The notes beneath the pieces are model-generated. The model had not been told where the DNA came from. It made no database searches and saw only the letters and a program-made list of their open reading frames with translations. From an uncultured Pseudoteredinibacter sp. (GTDB lineage Bacteria > Pseudomonadota > Gammaproteobacteria > Pseudomonadales > Cellvibrionaceae): DNA of 64,000 nucleotides. Position 1 is the stretch's first letter; each line of letters begins with the position of its first letter. Below are positions 9,201 through 18,800 of the stretch, in pieces. A program made the translations under genes and the position numbers. The stretch lies in NCBI RefSeq assembly GCF_947502065.1, contig NZ_CANMYE010000001.1, positions 124,001-188,000 of the forward strand, read 5' to 3'.

Positions 9201-9896
9201 ATGACAGGCGTGCAGCGGTTGTTATTACATATTGTTGGGCTAGTGGGCCTATTGCCGATAGCGCATAGTTGGGCGATGGATCAGCAAAGCCTAGAGGTAA
9301 TCTATGTTGAAATGCCTCCTCTTACCTATCTCAATAGTGCCGGTGCGGCTGACGGCTTACTGATTCGTAAAACCTCGGCTTTACTTCAAGAACTAAATCA
9401 CCCCCATCACTTTAGGCGGGTAAGTCTAGAGGAATTAGCCACCATGAGCGCCGATGCCGATTTGGGTTTGGTGCACTTGATCGGCGCATTTCCGGTTCCC
9501 AAGAAAAGTGTTAGCTTCGGTTCTAGGCCTTTAAGTTATCTACGCTTACACGCCTATTTTAGCGACGCTAAAAGCATTAAGGCGCGATCCGACCTTAGAG
9601 GTAAAGAAGTTATTCTGTTGAAGGGGTTTAGTTACGGCTATTTACGTGATTATTTGAATATTCCTGAAAACCGAGTCCGAATTCTTTTTGCAGATAGCCA
9701 TCAACACGCCCTGAGCCTTTTGCGCGAAAAAGCAGGCCGCTACCTACTCAACTATGAGCGTCCTTTTGGCGCAGCCGTGGGGCAGAGCGCCGTGCAGAGC
9801 TTGAAGCATTATTCCCTGTCTGAGATCCCTATTTACTGGGCTGCCGGCGAAAGCTCAGCAGCCTTGTTGCCAAAATTAGAAGCTCTATTGCCTTGA
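9201..9896 (+). CDS. Periplasmic solute-binding-like protein
   Basis: ATG 9201 follows an AGAAAGGG ribosome site and begins a signal peptide ending near AHSWA-MDQQS. The mature ~205 residues resemble family-3 periplasmic binding proteins: an opening strand (LEVIYVEMPPLTYLN), a GLLIRKTSALLQEL helix, and a second lobe with DLRGKEVILLKGFSYGYL. No ABC permease or ATPase gene adjoins it, so it may be an orphan binding protein or a sensor-type periplasmic protein. The ligand cannot be inferred. The assignment rests on overall pattern and not on a diagnostic motif. Confidence 0.65.
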   Translation: MTGVQRLLLHIVGLVGLLPIAHSWAMDQQSLEVIYVEMPPLTYLNSAGAADGLLIRKTSALLQELNHPHHFRRVSLEELATMSADADLGLVHLIGAFPVPKKSVSFGSRPLSYLRLHAYFSDAKSIKARSDLRGKEVILLKGFSYGYLRDYLNIPENRVRILFADSHQHALSLLREKAGRYLLNYERPFGAAVGQSAVQSLKHYSLSEIPIYWAAGESSAALLPKLEALLP

Positions 9897-10041
9897 TCAA
9901 ACGTAGTTCAACACGCCAAGGGTCTGCGCTGCACAATAGAGGAGTTGTCCGCAGCTAGAGGCGCTTTGGGAAAAAGGGTACAATGTTGTCGGATTTATGC
10001 AAAGACAGGTATAAACCTGCGGCAATTTTTAGGGTGACAAT

Positions 10042-10350
10042 ATGAATTATGACCAGTGGGTCGTCAGTGAAGACGGCCGCTCGGCCAGCCATGCCTGTGG
10101 CTGGAGTATACGAATCGAAGGCAATCCTGCCAATCCATCAGAGGTATGTCCTAGCTCAGCACCAAAAGATTTGGATGCATTGGAGCAAGCGCGCCTATTG
10201 CGCCACGGGCTTGACGCTATCGCTAAAGCGGCAAAACAGGGCGTTAAGCCAAGTACCGCAGCAGTGGCTGCCAAAAAGGCTGCTGAGCAGTACGCCAGCG
10301 ATCCCAATCGTCAGCGTAAACCGAAGCTTTCGCTGAAAAAGAAAAGCTAA
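10042..10350 (+). CDS. Small conserved-looking protein of unknown function
   Basis: A 102-residue soluble protein with a good ribosome site (AGGGTGA, 5 bp before ATG). The N-terminal half contains SASHACGWSIRIEGNPANP. The C-terminal half is rich in Ala, Lys and Arg and ends in KPKLSLKKKS. I do not recognise the family. Its stop codon overlaps by 2 bp the stop of the convergent gene at 10347, so the pair has no room for a terminator between them. Confidence 0.6.
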   Translation: MNYDQWVVSEDGRSASHACGWSIRIEGNPANPSEVCPSSAPKDLDALEQARLLRHGLDAIAKAAKQGVKPSTAAVAAKKAAEQYASDPNRQRKPKLSLKKKS

Positions 10351-10898
10351 TCGATATTTAACTGACCGGCCAGCTGCATTTGAGTTTTGTGGTTGTCCAT
10401 CAGCTTTAGCAAGTTATCAAATCGCTCGCTGACAGCGGTGAGGGAGTCATAGCCTTCATCGCTGACATATGTGGCACCATTAACTAAGGCTGCCAAAATC
10501 GTATTCACTTTATCAATCGCGCTAAAGATATCTTTAGTTGTTTTATCATTGCGAAATACTCGATACCGGCTTACCTGCTGAAGATAGTCATCACATTCTT
10601 TTAGCCACTCTTTGCGTTGTATAAGAAACTTCCTGGTGTTATACATTCCCCCGCGATGAAGATCTGATAATTGATTTTCACGGTAGCGCTGTAATGACTT
10701 GGCGGCAGTCGTTAAAAACTGACCGCTAACATCTCGACAATATTTTTTGTTGAGATAAGAGGGGTATTTAATACTTAAGCGTTCTTCGGCCTGTGCACGC
10801 TTACAGCTTTCATCGCAAGCATAGGCTAATGGGCTGCCTAAATTTAATGACATAAACATCAGTGCGCATGTGATGCGCAAACTATTAGCCTTCAACAT
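10347..10898 (-). CDS. Secreted protein of unknown function
   Basis: A 183-residue protein with a signal peptide (hydrophobic run to about SPLAYA) followed at once by a CDESCKRAQAEER segment, with two further cysteines (KKYCRD, KECDDY) that could form periplasmic disulfides. The rest is predicted helical and charged. No family is recognised. It is convergent with, and overlaps by 2 bp, the small gene ending at 10350. Nothing in the context assigns a role. Confidence 0.6.
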   Translation of the reverse strand: MLKANSLRITCALMFMSLNLGSPLAYACDESCKRAQAEERLSIKYPSYLNKKYCRDVSGQFLTTAAKSLQRYRENQLSDLHRGGMYNTRKFLIQRKEWLKECDDYLQQVSRYRVFRNDKTTKDIFSAIDKVNTILAALVNGATYVSDEGYDSLTAVSERFDNLLKLMDNHKTQMQLAGQLNID

Positions 10899-11130
10899 TG
10901 TGTTGGCCTTTTTTATTATTTTCTTTTAATTATCGTCGGTAGGTATATAACAACACCATACCCGGGGTTAATAAAGATTATTCCCCGTAGGACTTTGTGT
11001 AGATAGTGGTTTGTAAAGATTTTTAAGGTGTCAGTCAAGGCTTGGGGCGATAGCGCCATGATTATGGCGAAAAAAAGTGATGTTCATCACAGTTTAGCTT
11101 TTTCGCCACCTATCAAAGCTTCTTTCACAG

Positions 11131-12045
11131 TCAAATTGGATCTGCTCGGCGCCCGCCAAACCACTCCAATAAGCTTGGGGTCAAGCGAGCGAGTTCAGCA
11201 CTTAGCAAAGAAAAATCAGCATCGAAGCGTGCTATCGGATCAGCGTCACCGGCTTCTTCACCTTCAGTGATCAGCTTGTCTGAGAACTTCAATCGTTTCA
11301 GGCTTAGATCGTCACCCAGTATGAGCTGAATACAGTCTTGCCAATTTAATGCCAGTTTCACCACTTGCTTGCCTGCATCTAGGTGCTGGCTGATCTCTTC
11401 GCTGAGAAGATCTTGATTCTTGCAGCGGACAATACTGCCTTCTTCACCGAACTCTCGAAGCTCGCATTCATTGCCTAAGACAATGTCTTCAGGTACACCT
11501 TCAGCGCGCAGCCATTGGCTCATAACAACGGCTGGGGACTCTTGTACCTGGGGTAGCATCAGCGGCAAGCTGCCGACTGTCTCGCGCAGTAAGTTAATAA
11601 GAGCTTCGGCTTTACTGTGGCTACTGGCATCGACATAGAGCCAGTTATTACGGGTATCAATATAGGCGAATGTGCGTTGCGACTTGGTGAAAGCTTGCGG
11701 TAAGCAATCATGAATAATATCGTCTTTAAGGGTTTGCTGCTCTTTGCGGTAAACCTTACGGTCTTCGCGGGCTTCAATCAGTTGCACTTTTTCCTGTAGC
11801 TTGTCTTTGATGACCGCAGCAGGAAGAATTTTCTCTTCTTTACGAGCGCATATCATAAAGCAACCATTGCCCCAGTGTTGCAGCTGATTATGATCCTGGC
11901 CGAGTGGTGATACCCAGCCATATTTACTGGGTTCTCGCTTCTTGCAAGGGCTAAACCTCAGCTTTTCAAGCTGCTCGGCAAGTTTGTCTTCATCCCAGTG
12001 CAGATCGTCACTTAGGCGATAAAATAGACAGTTTTTAAACCACAT
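11131..12045 (-). CDS. rdgC: Recombination-associated protein RdgC
   Basis: A 304-residue protein matching RdgC, a ring-forming DNA-binding protein that limits RecA-driven recombination. The start MWFKNCLFYRL at 12045 is the family's usual N-terminus and is preceded by GGAAA; an upstream extension to 12087 has no support. Other family stretches are FSPCKKREPSKYGWVSPLG, then IKDKLQEKV, and the YIDTRNNWLYVDASS core. Length is normal. It is transcribed after the SirB2-like gene, with a hairpin in the gap between them. Confidence 0.93.
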   Translation of the reverse strand: MWFKNCLFYRLSDDLHWDEDKLAEQLEKLRFSPCKKREPSKYGWVSPLGQDHNQLQHWGNGCFMICARKEEKILPAAVIKDKLQEKVQLIEAREDRKVYRKEQQTLKDDIIHDCLPQAFTKSQRTFAYIDTRNNWLYVDASSHSKAEALINLLRETVGSLPLMLPQVQESPAVVMSQWLRAEGVPEDIVLGNECELREFGEEGSIVRCKNQDLLSEEISQHLDAGKQVVKLALNWQDCIQLILGDDLSLKRLKFSDKLITEGEEAGDADPIARFDADFSLLSAELARLTPSLLEWFGGRRADPI

Positions 12046-12123
12046 AAGAATTTCCAAACTAGAAGGGCTGCCTCTGAGCTGAGGCAAAAAAGCGCGCCAT
12101 TATGGCGGAAAAGCAAGCCATTA

Positions 12124-12151
12124 ACCAGCCAACTTGTGGTGCCTGGCTGGT
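12124..12151 (-). terminator. Hairpin between sirB2-like gene and rdgC
   Basis: ACCAGCCA and TGGCTGGT form an 8-bp stem with a 12-nt loop. It lies 49 bp past the stop of the 12200 gene but lacks a T run, so it may be a weak or factor-assisted terminator. Confidence 0.35.
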
Positions 12152-12199
12152 CCGTATCTGAAGTGCTTATTGAGCTATGTTGTTAAAATAACCAGCCTT

Positions 12200-12598
12200 T
12201 TAGAAAAAGCCCATGGCTTGCAAAGGTGATAATTTGCTAAATGCTGTACTGGCTATAAGCCCAAATATAAGCACTGCGCAGACTGCTGCAAAAGCTCTAA
12301 GCGCAAAAGGAAAGTGAGCCTTCAAGGCAACAATGCCAAAACCGATATAGAGAAACAGCATGAACACTTTACTTAACAGCCAAGGCTGACTGTGAGGTGA
12401 TAGCTGCAGCACAATAGTTAAGCCGATAGCGCTTAACAATAAGAAAGTATCCACGATATGCGGGCTAATTTTCACCCAGCGTTTTTGTAGCATTTCTGAT
12501 CCTTGAAGTGACCAGAATGCACGCACCATAAAGCCTAAGATACTGATCAAGGCTAAGCTCATATGTAGATGTTTCAACATCGGGTAAAGGCTGCTCAC
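12200..12598 (-). CDS. SirB2-family inner-membrane protein
   Basis: A 132-residue protein with four hydrophobic helices. The MLKHLHMSLALISILGFMVR opening and WVKISPHIVDTFLLLSAI segment match the SirB2/YchQ family. The name comes from an invasion-gene regulator locus in Salmonella; the biochemical role is unknown. It stands alone between the DUF4202 gene and rdgC on the same strand. Confidence 0.85.
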   Translation of the reverse strand: MSSLYPMLKHLHMSLALISILGFMVRAFWSLQGSEMLQKRWVKISPHIVDTFLLLSAIGLTIVLQLSPHSQPWLLSKVFMLFLYIGFGIVALKAHFPFALRAFAAVCAVLIFGLIASTAFSKLSPLQAMGFF

Positions 12599-12662
12599 AG
12601 TTTGTCCTTTTTGTTTATTTGGTATTGTTATTAACTTTTAAGCGCAGTGTATCGTATTTGGC

Positions 12663-13244
12663 TTAGGACGCTAGAGCTTTCTGGACAAGAGATAGTTCTT
12701 GTTCGGCAAGTGGCAGCTGCAGTGCGGCGGCCTGACCATGTTCAGACATTTTTCGCCAGGTTTTTTGCACAATGCTTATGATCTTATCTTCGCTGTGGGA
12801 TTTGGCAAAATCGGCAAAGTAGTACTCTAAAAAGACTAGACAGGCAACATCCTCTAGGCATTGACTGTCTGGGTTCTTCTTAAGCTGCTGTTTGCGTAAT
12901 ATGACTTTGGCTTGTTCGGTCTCTTGCTCGCTGTAACCACAGCTTGCCATGATCGACGCACACAGTTCGGCGTGGTGCTTGGCCAACTCTTGGCGCCAGC
13001 GTAAGTAGCCAGGCCTGTCCATTGGGGATTCTTTGCGGGCAATGTGCCAGCGTTCAATATGTTGTGCCCGAACCGCTATTTGCAAAACTTCTGAGGCATC
13101 GGGTTTGAATGTCGCCAGGGCGGCACTCATGCGCTGACCATAAAGCAAGCAGGCAGGAATACTGTTGCCGTCTTTATCAAGCTCTTGCTTTGGATCTTGA
13201 CGGTTTACCTCATCAATGCGAGCAAGGCAGGCTGCTAGGGTCAT
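12663..13244 (-). CDS. DUF4202 domain protein
   Basis: A 193-residue soluble protein of the DUF4202 family, recognised by the core RAQHIERWHIARKESPMDRPGYLRWR, then HHAELC, which places His and Arg residues in a possible metal or nucleotide site. The biochemical activity is not known. Its ATG shares one base with the darP stop codon (TAATG), so the two are translationally coupled. Confidence 0.85.
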   Translation of the reverse strand: MTLAACLARIDEVNRQDPKQELDKDGNSIPACLLYGQRMSAALATFKPDASEVLQIAVRAQHIERWHIARKESPMDRPGYLRWRQELAKHHAELCASIMASCGYSEQETEQAKVILRKQQLKKNPDSQCLEDVACLVFLEYYFADFAKSHSEDKIISIVQKTWRKMSEHGQAAALQLPLAEQELSLVQKALAS

Positions 13245-13792
13245 TACTGCAGCTCCATTGCTTCAAGCAGGCATTGTTGCAGTTTGCTAAACTGAGTCTT
13301 GCTGGCTTTTTTGCCTTCTTCTAATTTTGCATTGGCCGCCGCTTCTTTTGCAGCGCCGCGTTGCAGTTGTCTAAGTTGTTGACGATCGCCTTGATAAAAC
13401 TCAGTTAAGAACTCTTCAACAATGCTTGGGCCTTCTTGACAGATGCGTTCAGCCCATTCGATAGACTGCTGGCGATAAAGTTGATGACGTTGCCCTTGGG
13501 TGCGAATCTTTTCGATGGCTTGGTGAATAGGCTCCATGTCAGTATTGCGTAGCAATTTGCCGATAAACTGGATCTGTCTGCGCTTAGCTTCGCGGCTCTT
13601 AAGGCGGCGCGCTAATACGATGGCTTCACTTAGCTCTGGATTCAGGGGAATATTGGCCAGTTGATTTTTACTCATATCCACCAGCTGCTCACCCATTTCT
13701 TGTAGCTCTTGGGTTTCGCGCTTAATTTGGCTACGGCTGACAAGCTCAATTTCTTCTTCGTCAGAGTAGCTTTCGAAATCTTCTTTACTCAT
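13244..13792 (-). CDS. darP: Ribosome biogenesis factor DarP (YjgA)
   Basis: A 182-residue charged helical protein matching YjgA/DarP, which joins late in 50S subunit assembly. Family stretches include SRSQIKRETQELQEMGEQLV and REAKRRQIQFIGKLLRN. An acidic N-terminus (EDFESYSDEEEIELV) precedes them, as usual. Its stop overlaps the start of the DUF4202 gene. Confidence 0.93.
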   Translation of the reverse strand: MSKEDFESYSDEEEIELVSRSQIKRETQELQEMGEQLVDMSKNQLANIPLNPELSEAIVLARRLKSREAKRRQIQFIGKLLRNTDMEPIHQAIEKIRTQGQRHQLYRQQSIEWAERICQEGPSIVEEFLTEFYQGDRQQLRQLQRGAAKEAAANAKLEEGKKASKTQFSKLQQCLLEAMELQ

Positions 13793-13837
13793 TTTCTAGC
13801 TTCTGTGTTCTGGGGTTGCTTATATAGACAAAAGGCC

Positions 13838-15202
13838 TTAGGCGTAAAAATAGGTGGCCAAGCCTAGAAAGGCGAAAAAGCCTACCACGTCGGTGACGGT
13901 AGTAAGGGCAACGCTGCCCGCTAAGGCTGGGTCAATTTTCATGGCCCGCAATAATACGGGTAATAGGGCGCCCATGGTAGCGGCCGTGAGTAGATTTATC
14001 ACCATGGCGGCGGCAATGATTATGGCCAGATTGATATCCTGAAACCAATAGGCCGCGATGCCACCCATGACTAAAGCCCAGATGAAGCCATTGATAAGGC
14101 CTACTGTGGCCTCTTTCGAGAGCAGGTAGCCAAGGTTGTGCCTACCCACCTGGCTGAGTGCCATACCACGAATAACTACCGTCAGGGTTTGGCTGCCGGC
14201 GACACCGCCCATGCTGGCAACGATGGGCATAAGCACCGCGAGTGCGACGACTTTATCGATCGTATCTTGAAAGATGCTAATAACCGCCGAGGCGGTGATG
14301 GCGGTAAGCAAATTAACGCCGAGCCAAATTGCGCGCCTGGGTGTGGTGCGCATTACTGGCGCAAAAGTATCCTCTTCTTCGTCGAGGCCGGCCATGCTCA
14401 TCAATGAGTGATCGGCATCTTCGCGAATTACATCAACAACATCATCAATGGTAATACGGCCGACAACTTTGCCGTCTTCGGCGACCACCGGTGCTGATAC
14501 CCAGTCGTTGCGCTCAAATAAGTTAGCCACTTCGGTATCCGGAAGGTTGGCATCGATAGCTTCGACATCGGTGCTCATTACTTCTCGAACGGTTATGCTA
14601 GGATCAGTGGTCAGAAGCTTTGACAGTGGTAATAAGCCGAGGAACTCATCTTTGCGATTGACCACGATTAAGCTATCAGTGGAGGCGGGTAGCTCCTCAT
14701 GGCGACGCAAATAACGTAATACCACGTCTAGGGTAAAACGCGGGCGCACTGTGATGGTATCGGTGTCCATCATGCCGCCGGCGGTATCCTCATCATAGCT
14801 AAGGACGGTCTCAACACGTTGGCGGTCTTGCTCCCCCATGGCTTTGAGGACTTCTTTGATCACCCTATCTGGCAGCTGCTGAAGAATGTCGGCGATATCA
14901 TCAGTATCCATGCCTTCGGTGATATGGGCGACTTCTTGGGCGTCCATGCGGCGTAGGAACTGCGCCTGAATATCATCGGGCAGCTCCTGTAAGATATCGC
15001 CTTCTTTGTCTTTGTCGACCAAGCGCCATAGGGCTCTTCGTGAAGCAGGGGGAGAGGATTCTAGTAAATGAGCAATTTCAACAGCTGATAAACCGTTAAG
15101 CATGCGCTTAACCTGCTTAAAGGTACCACTATCCAAAGCTTCAAAGAGCTCCCCAAGCTGGGTTTGGGTCTGGATGTGGAGTTCGTCTGAATTTGCCTGC
15201 AT
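13838..15202 (-). CDS. mgtE: Magnesium transporter MgtE
   Basis: A 454-residue MgtE-type Mg2+ channel. In order it has the cytosolic N-domain (about 1-120, helical repeats with ELPDDIQAQFLRRM), a CBS pair (about 125-250, VSAPVVAEDGKVVGRITIDDV) and five membrane helices from about 285 on, containing MPIVASMGGVAGSQTLTVV and the family's GSVALTTVTDVVGFF pore segment. I choose ATG 15202 because GGAG sits 6 bp upstream and the next in-frame start (15247) adds a proline-rich leader. It lies just after rapZ in the rpoN cluster, a position seen in pseudomonads. Gating by intracellular Mg2+ through the CBS domains is family knowledge. Confidence 0.93.
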   Translation of the reverse strand: MQANSDELHIQTQTQLGELFEALDSGTFKQVKRMLNGLSAVEIAHLLESSPPASRRALWRLVDKDKEGDILQELPDDIQAQFLRRMDAQEVAHITEGMDTDDIADILQQLPDRVIKEVLKAMGEQDRQRVETVLSYDEDTAGGMMDTDTITVRPRFTLDVVLRYLRRHEELPASTDSLIVVNRKDEFLGLLPLSKLLTTDPSITVREVMSTDVEAIDANLPDTEVANLFERNDWVSAPVVAEDGKVVGRITIDDVVDVIREDADHSLMSMAGLDEEEDTFAPVMRTTPRRAIWLGVNLLTAITASAVISIFQDTIDKVVALAVLMPIVASMGGVAGSQTLTVVIRGMALSQVGRHNLGYLLSKEATVGLINGFIWALVMGGIAAYWFQDINLAIIIAAAMVINLLTAATMGALLPVLLRAMKIDPALAGSVALTTVTDVVGFFAFLGLATYFYA

Positions 15203-15375
15203 GTCGCTCTCCGCCGTCACTGGGGCCAAGAGTGGCCGGGGCAGCAATGTGCCTGTGAGAATTCAAACTATTTTAACGCAGAAAAACCGATTGAGCATCA
15301 AGCACTTAGCATGGCTTTCTAAATAGCTATCCACAATGGCTAAGCTACCGAGTAACGCCATTATTAGCCTAGCTA

Positions 15376-16236
15376 CTATTTACGTAGTTCTCGGTGGCGC
15401 AGCTGCACATTATTAAAAGCGGGCGCTAGGCTTTGATACAGTTGCTCGGCGATAAACACCGAGCGATGCTGACCGCCGGTACAGCCGATTCCAATGGTCA
15501 TATAGCTGCGGTTGTCATCCGCAAACTTTGGCAGCCAACGTTGTAGGTATTTTTCGATATCTCCCAGCATATCCCGAACATCTTGATGACTGGATAAAAA
15601 TTCAGCTACGGCCTCATCCTGCCCTGTTAAGGCGCGCAAACTTTGATTCCAGTGTGGATTGGGAAGGCAGCGAACATCAAATACCAAATCGCAATCATTG
15701 GCAGGGCCATGCTTGAAGCCAAATGATTGCAGCAAAACAGCCATGCCGGGTGATTCACCTCCAGCAACGCGTTTTTTCACCAGGTCTCTAAGTTGGTGCA
15801 GCGATAGGTGGCTTGAGTCAATAGTTAAATCCGCAATAGATGCGATAGGGGCTAGAAGCTCACTTTCTTGATCTATCGCTGCACGGAGATCGGTTTGGTC
15901 GTCCGTTAAGGGATGTTTGCGGCGGGTCTCGCTAAAGCGTTTTAGTAGCGTACCTTCATCAGCATCAAAATACAGTAACTGACAATCTAGCCCTTGTTGA
16001 CGCAGTGCCACGACAAAGTCTGGAAATTCCTGCAGGTCATCTTGATCATTGCGAGCATCAATGCTGACTGCGTAAGAGTTTTCATCTTTCTCGCCGTGGC
16101 TGCGTACTTGGCGGATTAAGGTGGGTAACAGGCTGGCAGGTAAATTATCAATACAGGTAAAGCCTGTGTCTTCAAGGACATTGAGGGCGGTACTTTTACC
16201 TGAGCCAGAACGACCACTGATGATGAGCAGGCGCAT
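15376..16236 (-). CDS. rapZ: RNase adapter protein RapZ
   Basis: A 286-residue protein with the Walker A motif SGRSGSGKST at residues 7-16, a B-type segment (LLYFDADEGTLLKRF) and the RapZ C-terminal domain (IGIGCTGGQHRSVFIAEQLY). In E. coli it binds glucosamine-6-phosphate and directs GlmZ/GlmY decay by RNase E; whether those RNAs exist here is unknown. It follows hpf directly, without the ptsN gene that normally lies between them. Confidence 0.95.
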   Translation of the reverse strand: MRLLIISGRSGSGKSTALNVLEDTGFTCIDNLPASLLPTLIRQVRSHGEKDENSYAVSIDARNDQDDLQEFPDFVVALRQQGLDCQLLYFDADEGTLLKRFSETRRKHPLTDDQTDLRAAIDQESELLAPIASIADLTIDSSHLSLHQLRDLVKKRVAGGESPGMAVLLQSFGFKHGPANDCDLVFDVRCLPNPHWNQSLRALTGQDEAVAEFLSSHQDVRDMLGDIEKYLQRWLPKFADDNRSYMTIGIGCTGGQHRSVFIAEQLYQSLAPAFNNVQLRHRELRK

Positions 16237-16375
16237 ACAAATCTCTATTGCTAATGGTTGAAGCTGCGTAAGGCAGTATCTTTATTGCAACTATAGCTGA
16301 AATGCAGGACGGCTGTATGAAGTTTTTAAGATTATTTAGACACTCCTCAGGCAGGAGGAGTGTCTGTGCTATGAA

Positions 16376-16666
16376 TTAGCGGTGTGCGCGAATTTTTTCT
16401 TTATGTTTGATCAATTGGCGATCAAGTTTGTCTGAAAGTTGATCAATCGCGGTGTACATGTCTTCGTGGGAGGCATCGGCAAATAGGTCTTTGCCACTCA
16501 CATGAATTGTGGCTTCGGCTTTCTGGATCAATTTGTCGACAGAGAGGATGACTTTGGTGCTGGTTATTCGGTCGTGGTGCCTGCTTAGTTTCTCCAGCTT
16601 GTTATTGACATAATCATGCATGGCCTCGGTTACATCTACATGGTGGCCGCTGATAGTGATTTGCAT
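16376..16666 (-). CDS. hpf: Ribosome hibernation promoting factor
   Basis: A 96-residue short-form HPF that binds the 30S decoding region and helps form inactive ribosome dimers in slow growth. The sequence opens MQITISGHHVDVTEAMHDYV and contains the HVSGKDLFADASHEDMYTAI core. It has the usual place downstream of rpoN. Upstream AGATCCTCGT-type sequence gives only a modest ribosome site (revcomp GAGGATCTGCC). Confidence 0.95.
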   Translation of the reverse strand: MQITISGHHVDVTEAMHDYVNNKLEKLSRHHDRITSTKVILSVDKLIQKAEATIHVSGKDLFADASHEDMYTAIDQLSDKLDRQLIKHKEKIRAHR

Positions 16667-16835
16667 AGGCAGATCCTCGTGTCGTTGCGTGGATGTCGGT
16701 TATTCCGACGTTTAAAACAAACTCACTTTTCAAGTAAGGTCGCAAAAACTTTTAATTTAGTCTAGCAAGTTAGACAACAAAGGTCTTGCAGATTATCCCT
16801 AAACTTGATGCGAATCAGTAAAAAATCCCAATTTT

Positions 16836-18398
16836 TTAAACCAAACGTTTACGTTCGTTTGAGGGAGGGATGTTTAAAGACTCGCGATATTTTGCAATTG
16901 TTCTTCGTGCGACTTTAATGCCTTGTTCTTCAAGCAATTGAGTAATTTTATTATCACTTAATGGCTTTTTAGGATTCTCTGCTGCAACTAATTTTTTAAT
17001 GATCGCCCTAATGGCAGTAGAGGAACACTCTCCGCCTGAGCTGGTTGCTACATGGCTGGAGAAAAAATACTTTAATTCAAAAATGCCTTGTGGTGTGTGC
17101 ATAAATTTCTGTGTAGTAACACGAGAAATTGTTGATTCGTGCATATCAACTTCATCAGCTATGTCATGCAAAATCATTGGCTTCATGGCCTCAGGCCCGT
17201 AATCCAAAAAGCCTTGTTGCTTTTCAACAATACAGCTGGCAACCTTTAACAAAGTTTCGTTTCGACTTTGCAAGCTTTTGAGAAACCAGCGAGCTTCTTG
17301 TAGGTTGTCGCGCAAAAATGTGTTTTCGCTGCTGCTGTCGGCACGCTTAATTAATGAGGCGTAGTCATTATTAATTCGAATTTTTGGTGCTATTTCGGGG
17401 TTGAGTTGCACCATCCAGCGGCCTTCATTTTTGCTTACAAAAACATCGGGTACGACATACTCTGCCGTACTTTCGCTGATACTATCACCCGGACTTGGGT
17501 TTAGTGATTGAATAATCTCGATAACACTTTTCAGCTCAGCTTCTTTTAGCTTAGCTTTCTTCATGATGGTTTTGTAATCTCGATTGCCTAAAAGGGCAAT
17601 GTGTTCACCGACAACAGTTTTCGCGGCAGCTAAATGTGGAAGATCGGCAGGCAGCTGGCGCAGTTGAATCAATAAGCAGTCGGCGAGGTTTTCACCGGCA
17701 ACACCTGGTGGGTCAAACTGCTGAACTCGATGCAAGACGGCCATAACTTCATCGATTTCCAAGCCGTTTTCGGGCTCATTGAGTTGATCGCCAAGGCCCA
17801 AGAAAATTTCTTCGGCGCTACTGTCCAATAAGCCGTTTGGTTGCACAGCATCAATGATAGCCATAGCGATTACGCGATCGCGATCTTCCATTGGGGTAAG
17901 ATTAAGCTGCCAAAGTAGGTGGTCTTGTAGGCTTTCACCAACACTGCGACGCGATTCGAAATCGCTATCATCGTCCGGAGCTGGGGCGCTGCTAGCTGGG
18001 GAGCTGCTTTGATATACCGCATCCCAGTCAGTGTCGACAGGTAAATCTTGTGGGATGGAATCACTCCATTCGCCATCAGCATCTGCATCAGTTTCGGCTG
18101 TAACGGTGTCGCTGTTGTTATTGACGCTAAGATCTTCGGGGCCTTGGCTTAAGCCCTCGGTTTGAGCGGGTTCACTGCTCTGGCTGGCGGTTTCTGCTGA
18201 ATTCTCGTTATCGCTTTGCTCCTGACGCTCATTGTCAGCTTCACCTTCGTTAACCTCGAGCATAGGGTTAGACTCCAAAGCTTCTTGGATTTCTTGCTGG
18301 AGGTCGAGTGTAGAAAGCTGTAACAGGCGTATGGCCTGTTGCAGCTGCGGTGTCATGGTGAGCTGCTGGCCGAGCTTAAGTTGTAGCGACTGCTTCAT
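16836..18398 (-). CDS. rpoN: RNA polymerase sigma-54 factor
   Basis: A 520-residue sigma-54. The start at 18398 ([20 protein letters not shown]) is the canonical N-terminal activator-binding region; a TTG at 18431 would add 11 residues. An acidic linker (about 60-150) follows, then the core-binding domain and a helix-turn-helix ([19 protein letters not shown]). The RpoN box [12 protein letters not shown] that contacts the -24 element stands near the C-terminus. It directs enhancer-dependent promoters. It is placed between lptB and hpf as in most gammaproteobacteria, but with an unusually long 402-bp upstream gap. Confidence 0.97.
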   Translation of the reverse strand: MKQSLQLKLGQQLTMTPQLQQAIRLLQLSTLDLQQEIQEALESNPMLEVNEGEADNERQEQSDNENSAETASQSSEPAQTEGLSQGPEDLSVNNNSDTVTAETDADADGEWSDSIPQDLPVDTDWDAVYQSSSPASSAPAPDDDSDFESRRSVGESLQDHLLWQLNLTPMEDRDRVIAMAIIDAVQPNGLLDSSAEEIFLGLGDQLNEPENGLEIDEVMAVLHRVQQFDPPGVAGENLADCLLIQLRQLPADLPHLAAAKTVVGEHIALLGNRDYKTIMKKAKLKEAELKSVIEIIQSLNPSPGDSISESTAEYVVPDVFVSKNEGRWMVQLNPEIAPKIRINNDYASLIKRADSSSENTFLRDNLQEARWFLKSLQSRNETLLKVASCIVEKQQGFLDYGPEAMKPMILHDIADEVDMHESTISRVTTQKFMHTPQGIFELKYFFSSHVATSSGGECSSTAIRAIIKKLVAAENPKKPLSDNKITQLLEEQGIKVARRTIAKYRESLNIPPSNERKRLV

Positions 18399-18800
18399 CG
18401 AAACGTCTAGAGTCCTTAGCTCAAAGAGCAATATGGCCGGCGCCGGATTTGCGGCGGTTGGCCGGTAACGCGAATAGACTCAGGCTATCGAACCTTGATT
18501 GTTTTTACAAGCAAAATATATGCCGTTTTAGTCGTTTTTGATTATAAAACAATCGGGCTTAATAAGGAGTCTTGATAACTCAAGCTGGGCGGGGCTCTTT
18601 GAGCTATGGTTGTTTAGCTTAGGGTTAGTTTTTGAGGATTTGCTAGATCTTAAGCTTAAATCTTAGCCTCTAAAACAATGGCGCCAAACAAGGAATCTAC
18701 TTTAGAGTTTAGTTAATGGTGCCAATATTTCAAGGCTTTCTTTGGTCTAATTAAAAGTGCCTGGAGCTCATGGCTTGATGCTGTTGGGCTATGGTCGTTT
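18399..18800 (-). other. Long gap between lptB and rpoN
   Basis: This 402-bp stretch is AT-rich and contains no convincing open frame. I see a TTAAGCTTAA palindrome near 18649-18658 but no clear terminator or promoter. It probably carries the rpoN promoter. Confidence 0.4.
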
